Positions 54,676 through 62,500 of a stretch of 64,000 nucleotides of DNA are shown piece after piece (the first letter of the stretch is position 1; the number at the start of each line of letters is the position of its first letter). The position numbers and the translations under genes are program-made. Below the pieces are notes generated by a model, which was not told where the DNA came from, did no database searches, and was given only the letters and a program-made list of their open reading frames with translations. This DNA is from a virus. The stretch spans positions 1 through 64,000 of the IMG/VR virus record IMGVR_UViG_3300024326_000001; one strand, 5' to 3'.

Positions 54676-56394
54676 ATGGCTGCAGATTGGACTAATTTTA
54701 TTAGTGAAGTAGAAGGATTTCTTTTAAGCGCACCTACTGCCCCACCGACTAGTGCCGCAGAATTCGGTAAATTATTAGCCACACAATATACGATTGATGT
54801 TAAAAAAGGTTCTGGTCCTAATGCAACGTGTATTCCAGGAATGGCACCTCATGAATCATCACCCGGGGAGAGTGCATTCATAGCAAGCTATGAACATTGG
54901 TTCACTGACCTTTTTGAAAAAGGAGAACCTGTCATGGAAACACCAGACACCGAAGAAAAGAAAATAGGAATTGCAACATGGTTGGCGAGTGCAGCTGGCG
55001 CAGCTTCCAGGTTAAGTATTGCAGGAAAAGACAATGATCCTGAATATAATAAACTAGAAGGTGAAATTTCAGGAGGTATACAATACGAGCCAACTGAAGA
55101 GCTTGACAAGTATCTGGAAGAGTTTAAGGATGACGAAGCAGAAAACCTATATAGATTTAAATTCTTCGAGTTTCATCGCTTAGATGGTAAAGAAACCGGC
55201 GATGAATTAGCTAGAATATTTGCAACAAGATTATTAATGCAATTTGAGGATATTTCTGACGGAGATAAAAGATGGGATTTTTGGCACTGGGCGACTTGGA
55301 TGGGAACTAATGAAATTAGAAGCAATTCCACAGCTGGGGTTGGCGGTTCAGGATTTAGTAATCAAGACATTCAGCAGATGAACAATAACAGGAAGGCAGC
55401 CATATCTACACTAAAGGGATTAGACTGGGGTTGGCAATCATTTAAATCTTCCTCGGGTGTTTCAATAAATAATAATAATAGAAATTATGATGGTGAATTT
55501 CATCTACTAGTTTCTAAATATGTAATTGATGAAATAAAGAAGTGCCATCCAACTGTAGATAGCGATGGAAAGTTTTTATACAGTGAGGAAACCGCATTAA
55601 AGAAAGATTCTATACAAGCTATTAAATATCCATGGCCCTTTGATACTACATTACCCGTAGGATATGAAGAAATGGAACCTGCCGAAAAATTAAAAGTAAG
55701 ATATCCATTTAAATTAACTAATTTAAAAATACAGGAGCCTTTTGATGAAAATAATAAAATGCCACCTGCATTAACTCAGTATGTTATTACAGAATTTACA
55801 TGGAACGGTAAACAAGACTATGGTTTTAAAAAAAATAAAGTTAAACCCGTTTTTCTAGAAGATGAATTAAGAAAAAAATGGCAAGGATGTCCTCTTACTG
55901 AAAACGACGAAACACAGGATTCTATTGTGAATATAGATATGTCTAAAACGGGAACTTTAGCTAAGCAAATTAGAAATACTTTAATAGTAGAAATGGGAAT
56001 TGAAGCTGCAATGTTAGCAGAAGGTGGAAGTAAAGATGATCCATATAAAGAACTTGCAAAGGCAACTCTTAAATATTGGAAAGATGCAACAATACAGCCA
56101 TTTGCAACTGATCCCCCGACACCACCATGTTTATCTGTTCCTCCTTTAGGCGGAAAATACATAGGAGTTAGTTACGGAAATCAAAGGAAATTAGCAGATA
56201 ATTTAAGAAGAGCTCTTAATTCAGGTAAAGATTATGGATTAGATAGGGAAGGTGCAGCCAATGCAGTGGCTAAAGCACTTGCATATTCTTATTTTACGCA
56301 TCTTAGTGAAATGAAATTTATTTATATGGGTGGTATACCAGTTCCTACTGTTCCTTACGTTCCAATGATAGGATTTGACGCCACCGTAATTTGA
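54676..56394 (+). CDS. virion structural protein (572 aa)
   Basis: Not recognised. Large soluble protein, rich in Glu, Lys, Pro and Trp. Starts 3 bp after the spike gene, suggesting it belongs to the spike/hub complex. The end is P-V-P-T-V-P-Y-V-P-M-I-G-F-D. A hydrolase role (cell-wall opening) was considered, but no catalytic motif is seen. Confidence 0.6.
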   Translation: MAADWTNFISEVEGFLLSAPTAPPTSAAEFGKLLATQYTIDVKKGSGPNATCIPGMAPHESSPGESAFIASYEHWFTDLFEKGEPVMETPDTEEKKIGIATWLASAAGAASRLSIAGKDNDPEYNKLEGEISGGIQYEPTEELDKYLEEFKDDEAENLYRFKFFEFHRLDGKETGDELARIFATRLLMQFEDISDGDKRWDFWHWATWMGTNEIRSNSTAGVGGSGFSNQDIQQMNNNRKAAISTLKGLDWGWQSFKSSSGVSINNNNRNYDGEFHLLVSKYVIDEIKKCHPTVDSDGKFLYSEETALKKDSIQAIKYPWPFDTTLPVGYEEMEPAEKLKVRYPFKLTNLKIQEPFDENNKMPPALTQYVITEFTWNGKQDYGFKKNKVKPVFLEDELRKKWQGCPLTENDETQDSIVNIDMSKTGTLAKQIRNTLIVEMGIEAAMLAEGGSKDDPYKELAKATLKYWKDATIQPFATDPPTPPCLSVPPLGGKYIGVSYGNQRKLADNLRRALNSGKDYGLDREGAANAVAKALAYSYFTHLSEMKFIYMGGIPVPTVPYVPMIGFDATVI

Positions 56395-56401
56395 TATATA
56401 A
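56393..56401 (+). promoter_or_regulatory. GATATATAA late-promoter-like box
   Basis: Overlaps the end of the preceding gene (TGA at 56392-56394), 40 bp before the S1-protein start. Confidence 0.5.
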
Positions 56402-56441
56402 CTAGTAAAACATACATTAACCCTTTTAAAAAACAAAGTAA

Positions 56442-57770
56442 ATGTCAACAAAGACAACTCAAAAACAAAAGAGACCAAGACTCTCGACAACTACACAGCT
56501 TACAGAAGCTAACCAAGAAACAGAAGTTAAAGTAGAAACTTCATTAAACGCCGCAACCCCGGAAAAACCAACTCCCGGTCCAGATACAAATTATATGGAT
56601 GAAAACGGAGAATTCATGTGGGACCAATATGAGGCAACATGTGTAACTAAGCTTAGGAAACCCAATCCACATATTAAAACACCTAAAGGTGTAAAGGTAT
56701 ATAGCAGAGAATCATACGCCCAAGAACTATTTGACCTAATGGAAGGTCATTCACTAACTTCAAATACTTTATATTCTTTACAATTAGGAGCTAGCTATAC
56801 TGGAAAGGTGTATGCAGTTGATTCCGAATGGGCATCAATTGATGTAGGATATAGAGAATTAATCTATGTAGATTTATCAAGAGAAACTACAGAAGTAAGA
56901 GAACTTCTAAAACAAGGAGTTGAAGTCGATGTTCAATTGATCGCCGATACTTCAATGAATGTCAAGAAATATATGATAGGTTCTGTGACTGAAGGTCTTA
57001 AGACTAAAGTTATTAAAGAAATCGTAGCATCTATTGACGATGGAAATACAGCATATAGTGGTATTGTTTCTAAAATGATTCCAGGTGGAGGATATATTGT
57101 TCAAGTTCAAGGAATTGATTGCTTTATGCCAGGTTCTTTAGCTGGTGTAAATAAATTGCATGACTTTGAATCAATCATCGACACGGAAATGTATGTAGTA
57201 CCTGTAAGTTATTCGGAAGAAAAAGGAACTGTGGTAGTTTCACATAGAGCATATTTAAGAGCTCTTATTCCTAATACACTCAAAACAATACAAGAAGATA
57301 TTACAGTTGAAAGAACAGGTCACGTTACTGGTTCTGCAAAATACGGCGTATTCGTTGAGTTTGAAGGATGTTTAACTGGTATGATTCACGTTAACGACTT
57401 AGATACTGAAACTTCAAAGGCACATAGAGATAGATCTTTAGAGCCAGGAACAGAGATTAAATTCTATGTTAAAGAAGTTATTAATGAAAGAAAAATTACA
57501 CTTGTTCAAGGTTCTCCTGCTGAAAAGAAAGTAGATCCATGGGAAGGTATTTCTTCAAGATATACTAAGAAAACTGAAGTGGTAGGAAAGGTAAAATCTA
57601 CTAAAGACTATGGTTTATTTGTAGAAATAGAAGAAGGTGTAGTAGGACTCTTACATGTATCTGAATTCCCTGAAAACATAGATATTAAAGACATATCAAA
57701 AGGTGCAGATATTACTGTTCAAGTGATCAGAGTTGAAGAAGACACTAGAAAAGTATTCCTTAAACTATAA
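56442..57770 (+). CDS. ribosomal protein S1-like RNA-binding protein (four S1 domains)
   Basis: 442 residues. A ~110-residue disordered, Lys/Thr/Pro-rich N-terminus, then four S1 (OB-fold) repeats at about 113-180, 200-270, 283-350 and 375-442. The last two are classic: G-H-V-T-G-S-A-K-Y-G-V-F-V-E-F-E-G-C-L-T-G-M-I-H-V, and G-K-V-K-S-T-K-D-Y-G-L-F-V-E-I-E...G-L-L-H-V-S-E-F. Bacterial bS1 has about six and brings mRNA to the 30S subunit. A phage copy could favour phage messages or act in RNA stability. Own late box and terminator indicate strong separate expression among tail genes. Confidence 0.88.
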   Translation: MSTKTTQKQKRPRLSTTTQLTEANQETEVKVETSLNAATPEKPTPGPDTNYMDENGEFMWDQYEATCVTKLRKPNPHIKTPKGVKVYSRESYAQELFDLMEGHSLTSNTLYSLQLGASYTGKVYAVDSEWASIDVGYRELIYVDLSRETTEVRELLKQGVEVDVQLIADTSMNVKKYMIGSVTEGLKTKVIKEIVASIDDGNTAYSGIVSKMIPGGGYIVQVQGIDCFMPGSLAGVNKLHDFESIIDTEMYVVPVSYSEEKGTVVVSHRAYLRALIPNTLKTIQEDITVERTGHVTGSAKYGVFVEFEGCLTGMIHVNDLDTETSKAHRDRSLEPGTEIKFYVKEVINERKITLVQGSPAEKKVDPWEGISSRYTKKTEVVGKVKSTKDYGLFVEIEEGVVGLLHVSEFPENIDIKDISKGADITVQVIRVEEDTRKVFLKL

Positions 57771-57792
57771 TCAAATCTATAATTTAGTTGAA

Positions 57793-57816
57793 AGAGCCCG
57801 ATCACTCGGGCTTTTT
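57793..57816 (+). terminator. intrinsic terminator
   Basis: Stem GAGCCCGA/TCGGGCT with a TCAC loop and five T residues, 22 bp after the S1-protein gene. Confidence 0.92.
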
Positions 57817-57839
57817 CACGTTATAGTGTATCTAACAGA

Positions 57840-57848
57840 GATATATAA
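57840..57848 (+). promoter_or_regulatory. GATATATAA late-promoter-like box
   Basis: 27 bp before ATG 57876, right after the terminator; restarts transcription for the amidoligase and baseplate genes. Confidence 0.5.
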
Positions 57849-57875
57849 ACCAACTTAAGTTATATAATTACGTAA

Positions 57876-59171
57876 ATGAATAATATTAATAATTCAGACA
57901 TATTAAAGAATGCACTGGTAGGTGTTGAATTTGAATTTTATTCTAACAAGGATATCGATACGACTGCTAAAGAGTTAGCGGGTCTTTTAGGTAAAAAGAT
58001 TAGAGTAGAAGCAAAGGCGCATAGTGATTTTGAAGTTACAAGAGATGAGTTTAAAATTGAACCTGATATGTCAGGTGGTGAAAAACTAATGGAACTCGTA
58101 ACAGGCGCACAGCCGTATTATGCTGCAAGGATGATGATTATTAAAGTATGTAAATGGATAGAAGAAAATGGATATACGAATGATAGAAGTTCTATTCACT
58201 TAAACCTTTCTTTCGATACAGATAAAATAGAAAATAAACATAGAATATCTAAGATGAATGTTCTTAAATTTATTTTAGATTTTAAAGAAAGTCAAGTCTT
58301 TAAGTTTTTTCCTGAAAGAAAAGATTCTGCATACGCAAAATCAATTAAATTCGTTTTACCTAAGTCAGATACTTATTTCTATGATGGATTAAATATTACT
58401 CCTAGTAATTTCATATATCCTGATTCTAAATATTACGGAATTAACTTTGAAAAAAGACATAAGAATTATTTAGAATTTAGATATCTCGGTGGAAAAGATT
58501 GGGAAAAGAAAACTTCTAAGATTCTACAAATGCTAGATCTTTTTATAACTCAACTATGGAATAGCACGGGTAATGTTCAATTTAACAATCTTAATTCAAT
58601 AGAGCTTAGAAAAATTCTTGCTAAGAATGAAAGAGTTATAAAGGCTAGAAAAGATTGGAAAACCATTAATACAGGTTGGAATCAAGATGTTAAATTAACG
58701 GTTGATTTAAATGACAATGAAAAGATAATAGATTTACACTGGCCTAATATTAGAGAAAGAGTTCTTAGATTATTTACACATGGTGAATTAACAAAAGGGC
58801 ATATTAACTATGATGCCGACAATGGTGTAATTCAAGTTGATCATGGTAACTTATCATATTGTGTAGAATTAGAAGGATATGAATTTGTAAGATGTTCTTT
58901 GAGAGGAGAATTCACAAATTGTGATTTCTTCGGATGTGACATAAATGGATCTGACATACATACGTGTAATTTCTATCAATCTACACAGGTTAATTCATCT
59001 AAATTAGAAAGTTCATACGTTCACCAGTCTTGTGTATTAAAAGACTGTTACATATACGGAAATGGAATAATGAAAGGGACGATGCAAGGAGGTATATTTA
59101 GAGACGGTAAATACGATAAAAGAACTGCAAAGTTTGACAACACTGAAAAAATACTTTATACGGAAGTTTAA
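57876..59171 (+). CDS. putative amidoligase with pentapeptide-like C-terminus
   Basis: 431 residues. The first ~260 residues match the glutamine-synthetase-like amidoligase family of phages and operons: G-V-E-F-E-F near the start, F-K-I-E-P-D-M-S-G-G (acid and Ser site), E-L-V-T-G, and S-I-H-L-N-L-S. Family members are predicted to form amide bonds between amines and carboxylates of peptides or proteins. Residues ~315-415 form a run of five-residue-like turns (F-V-R-C-S-L, F-T-N-C-D-F, C-D-I-N-G-S-D, H-T-C-N-F) that should fold as a right-handed beta-helix. A fusion of amidoligase with such a helix is unusual. Confidence 0.72.
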   Translation: MNNINNSDILKNALVGVEFEFYSNKDIDTTAKELAGLLGKKIRVEAKAHSDFEVTRDEFKIEPDMSGGEKLMELVTGAQPYYAARMMIIKVCKWIEENGYTNDRSSIHLNLSFDTDKIENKHRISKMNVLKFILDFKESQVFKFFPERKDSAYAKSIKFVLPKSDTYFYDGLNITPSNFIYPDSKYYGINFEKRHKNYLEFRYLGGKDWEKKTSKILQMLDLFITQLWNSTGNVQFNNLNSIELRKILAKNERVIKARKDWKTINTGWNQDVKLTVDLNDNEKIIDLHWPNIRERVLRLFTHGELTKGHINYDADNGVIQVDHGNLSYCVELEGYEFVRCSLRGEFTNCDFFGCDINGSDIHTCNFYQSTQVNSSKLESSYVHQSCVLKDCYIYGNGIMKGTMQGGIFRDGKYDKRTAKFDNTEKILYTEV

Positions 59172-59187
59172 AAATAACTAAAACAAA

Positions 59188-60021
59188 ATGAGTGATAATA
59201 TAATAGGTAATAATAGCCACTTAGATAAACCTACATGGGATGATAATAAATGCTTTAACGACTTTGTAAATGAGTTGGCATCGGAAGTAACAGGGTCTTG
59301 TATGATTCCTATGAATCTTCCAAAATCAGAAGTAGAGAATATTGTCAAGAGAGCAAAGAAATGGTTCTATAAAAATTACGAGTATTCGATGAAAGAAAAC
59401 TTTATGGTTTTACCTAAAGAACTTTTTAAGTCTAATCTTTTTAAATCTAGAAGATGCTTTACTCTTCCAAAGATGGATCCAGTTACAGGTGGTGGAGAAG
59501 TTTATTCAGTATATGGATGTTTTGAAACTGGATCAAAGTATGCAGGTGGAACAGATATTAGATTTTCACAAGGTGATTTTGCTATCGAAAGAATGATGTA
59601 TACTGGAATGTTCAGTGGAGATGGTGTAGTAGATGCCGCAGAGAACCTTCAATATTATGTGGTTAATGAAAGTTTCTTTGATATGGCTAGACAAATTCTA
59701 GAAAACCCCATTGGCTATCACTATAACCAACTAACACATGAGATTAAATTTACTGGAGAAACCCCTAACAGAGATATTATATTAGAAGTATATGAAACAA
59801 TTCCAGAGTGTGCATTATTTGAAGATGAAGCATTCTTTAGATATTGTGCTGCAAAGATTAAAATTTCATTAGGACAAAAGTTAAGTATATTTGGTTTTGC
59901 TTTACCTGGAAATATTGAAGTCAATGCAGACGCAATTCAGGGTTTAGGTGAAGGAGAACTGGAAGCAGTGATTGAAGAAATAAAAACAGATGAAGGCACC
60001 GATTGGATGATGCATTCTTAA
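59188..60021 (+). CDS. virion structural protein (277 aa)
   Basis: Not recognised. Soluble, with a long acidic C-terminus (E-L-E-A-V-I-E-E-I-K-T-D-E-G). Directly upstream of gp25, and similar in position to uncharacterised wedge-linked proteins of other myoviruses. Confidence 0.6.
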   Translation: MSDNIIGNNSHLDKPTWDDNKCFNDFVNELASEVTGSCMIPMNLPKSEVENIVKRAKKWFYKNYEYSMKENFMVLPKELFKSNLFKSRRCFTLPKMDPVTGGGEVYSVYGCFETGSKYAGGTDIRFSQGDFAIERMMYTGMFSGDGVVDAAENLQYYVVNESFFDMARQILENPIGYHYNQLTHEIKFTGETPNRDIILEVYETIPECALFEDEAFFRYCAAKIKISLGQKLSIFGFALPGNIEVNADAIQGLGEGELEAVIEEIKTDEGTDWMMHS

Positions 60022-60037
60022 TAGAATATATAGTTAA

Positions 60038-60391
60038 ATGGAGTTTTATATAAAAGCAAAAGGAGATCCTGGATTCGATCCAAGCAAATTAGAAATTAGT
60101 TCTGAATTAGCTAGGTTGATGACGCAGATAGAAACTGTTCTTTTTACGAGAAGAGGAGATGTTTTAGGTGATCCTGAATTCGGAGCTAATTTAGAAGACT
60201 ATGTATATTCATTAAGTTATAATGACTATTTATTAAAAAAAGTAGTTGCAGAACAGATTTATAAATATGTTCCTTTAGCTAGAAAATTTAACGTAACTGT
60301 TGATGTTGATTTCACAAAAGAAGTTGACAGACATGCAGTGTTTGTAGATATAAGAATTGATAATAGATATCAACTTGGAGTTTACGTATAA
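60038..60391 (+). CDS. baseplate wedge protein gp25-like
   Basis: 117 residues of the gp25/gpW family. The key stretch R-R-G-D-V-L-G-D-P-E-F-G-A-N-L-E-D-Y matches the conserved D-P-x-F-G core around which the sheath-initiator domain is built. It lies in the wedge and anchors the first sheath ring. Followed by the gp6-like gene, the standard order of contractile-tail phages. Confidence 0.9.
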   Translation: MEFYIKAKGDPGFDPSKLEISSELARLMTQIETVLFTRRGDVLGDPEFGANLEDYVYSLSYNDYLLKKVVAEQIYKYVPLARKFNVTVDVDFTKEVDRHAVFVDIRIDNRYQLGVYV

Positions 60392-60408
60392 TAAAACTAA
60401 AAATAAAA

Positions 60409-62229
60409 ATGGCAGATAATAAATTTTTATCAACTTCCAGAATAAAAGCTGGAGAAATGATTGACGACATTAGATCCTATATTACTAGGATATATGGCGA
60501 GGTAGAAGGTGCATTTACAACAGCCTCTCCGTTTTCACAAATCCTAGACGTTATTTCAGAAATAGGAAGATTAATATTCTTCTACATTGAAGATTCTACA
60601 GTAGAGCAAAATATTCTTACAGCTCAAAACCCAGAATCAATATATGGACTCTCAAGATTAGCAGGACATGATTCATTTAGAGGAGCTGCCGCTTCAGGTG
60701 AATTAAAGCTTAGATTAGGAGTGCAGGGTTTAGATGATATTGCTGGTGATGCTTTAAACATTCCATCCAATGCTATTATAGAATGCAAAGACAACGGTCT
60801 TAAATACACCCTGAGAACAAGTAATGATCAATTTAGATTAGAAAAATCAAACGCAAATTATATTTATATTCCTGTAATTCAGGGAGAATATGAATCTCAA
60901 ACATTAACCTCAACTGGAGAATCTTTTCAATCCTTTAATGTAATAACTAAAAGCATGATAGACCATGGACAGATTAGAGTAAAGGTTAATTCTAATTTAT
61001 GGACTAAATATGATTCTTTATATGATATGAAAAAGGGAACTGAAGGTTATTTAGTAAAAACAGGAATTACAGGTGGATTAGATCTTTATTTCGGTAATGG
61101 TTCATTTGGTGACATTCCTCCAACAGGTGCATCGATTGAAATCGAATATTTAAAAATAGGAGGTGCTATGGGTAATTTAAACGGTAGAGCTGATTTATCG
61201 TTTGAATTCAAAACTGAAGGAACAGATTCATTAGGAAATACGCATGATCTAAATGAATTATTAGAATCTGAATTTACAGTTGCACCTAAAATGGGAGCAA
61301 ATCCAGAAGATATTGAATTAACAAAGTTAATTGCCCCATTACAGTCACATTCATTTGTATTAGCAACTCCTGATAACTATGAGCACTTTCTTTCAAGATA
61401 TGGTATGTTTTCTTATTTAGATGCATATAACACTACAGATGATGGATATTTAGACGATGATAATGTTATCTATCTGTTCATGTTGCCTAATACTCTTAAA
61501 AAATTACAAAACAATAAAGATTATTTTAGCTTAGATAATTCTGAATTCTTTTTTACTGAAATAGAAAAAGAAGGAATTATGGGATTATTAGAAAAATCAG
61601 GAAGACAGATGGTAACAACTGAAATTAAAATAGTAGATCCTTCCCCACAATATTTTAGAATGGATATTAAAGTAAGATACTTTGAAGGATATACAAAGGC
61701 TAATCTTGCTACTGAAATTAGATCTAAAATAGCAGAATACCTAATTAACATTACAAGAAGAGATAGATTACCAAAATCTGATATTGTCGCTATTGTTGAA
61801 TCAATTGAAGGTATTGATTCCGTTAACGTTAAATTCACTTCTGAAAAAGAAGAAACGGCTAGAAGATTAGGATATTATACTTCTAAAACAGTAACGGTAA
61901 CTCCTTCTACCCCAATCTTAGAAGATATAGGTAATGGAAAACAAAAAATGGTTTTCTTTAAAAGAACAGTAACTGAAAGGCAAATTAATTTTGAACCCAA
62001 TGCACCTCTTCCAGAGAATGTAATTAATTTAGATTCATTTGGAGATATAATTTTAGAAAAAGAAGAAGTTGCATTATTTAGAGGTGGCTGGTTAGATCAA
62101 AATGGAAACATGGTGGATGATTCAGTAAAGACTGGAGAAAAAGCAGCTCTTTCAATTTACTTTGATGAACCAGCTGTGAAAAATAGCATATTCGCTAAAG
62201 TTCAGGCTAAAAATAGAAAAGCTATATAA
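60409..62229 (+). CDS. baseplate wedge protein, gp6/baseplate-J-like
   Basis: 606 residues. The N-terminal helix-rich part and the strand-rich middle with I-E-I-E-Y-L-K-I-G-G and Y-F-G-N-G-S-F-G-D-I-P-P-T-G-A fit the gp6/baseplate-J family, as does the late S-K-I-A-E-Y-L-I-N-I-T-R-R-D-R-L-P-K-S-D-I...I-E-G-I-D-S-V-N-V. gp6 dimers form the iris ring that holds the wedges together. The final ~100 residues are a phage-specific addition. Stop codon overlaps the next ATG. Confidence 0.87.
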   Translation: MADNKFLSTSRIKAGEMIDDIRSYITRIYGEVEGAFTTASPFSQILDVISEIGRLIFFYIEDSTVEQNILTAQNPESIYGLSRLAGHDSFRGAAASGELKLRLGVQGLDDIAGDALNIPSNAIIECKDNGLKYTLRTSNDQFRLEKSNANYIYIPVIQGEYESQTLTSTGESFQSFNVITKSMIDHGQIRVKVNSNLWTKYDSLYDMKKGTEGYLVKTGITGGLDLYFGNGSFGDIPPTGASIEIEYLKIGGAMGNLNGRADLSFEFKTEGTDSLGNTHDLNELLESEFTVAPKMGANPEDIELTKLIAPLQSHSFVLATPDNYEHFLSRYGMFSYLDAYNTTDDGYLDDDNVIYLFMLPNTLKKLQNNKDYFSLDNSEFFFTEIEKEGIMGLLEKSGRQMVTTEIKIVDPSPQYFRMDIKVRYFEGYTKANLATEIRSKIAEYLINITRRDRLPKSDIVAIVESIEGIDSVNVKFTSEKEETARRLGYYTSKTVTVTPSTPILEDIGNGKQKMVFFKRTVTERQINFEPNAPLPENVINLDSFGDIILEKEEVALFRGGWLDQNGNMVDDSVKTGEKAALSIYFDEPAVKNSIFAKVQAKNRKAI

Positions 62230-62498
62230 TGAGTATTTTTAGTAACCTTTTTAAAAGTAGAAAAAAGAGATTATATTCTATCAGGGAAAATGCATTTGAC
62301 GATAGAAAAAATTTAGGTAATGATTATAGAAGTAATATTTTGAAAAACTCAATTTCTTCTCATATTTGGAGAAATAATCAAATGAACGACTTTGTTAATC
62401 TTATTCAAGATACAATCGCCGATTGGGTAGATTCTGTAAACTATTTAAAAATTTACAAATCTTACACCATGAAAAAAGATGATAAAAAAATTAGATAA
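62229..62498 (+). CDS. hypothetical protein (89 aa) between wedge genes
   Basis: Basic (K/R-rich) helical protein without recognised family; the start TAATG is shared with the gp6-like gene. A small wedge accessory or assembly factor by position. Confidence 0.62.
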   Translation: MSIFSNLFKSRKKRLYSIRENAFDDRKNLGNDYRSNILKNSISSHIWRNNQMNDFVNLIQDTIADWVDSVNYLKIYKSYTMKKDDKKIR

Positions 62499-62500
62499 TA

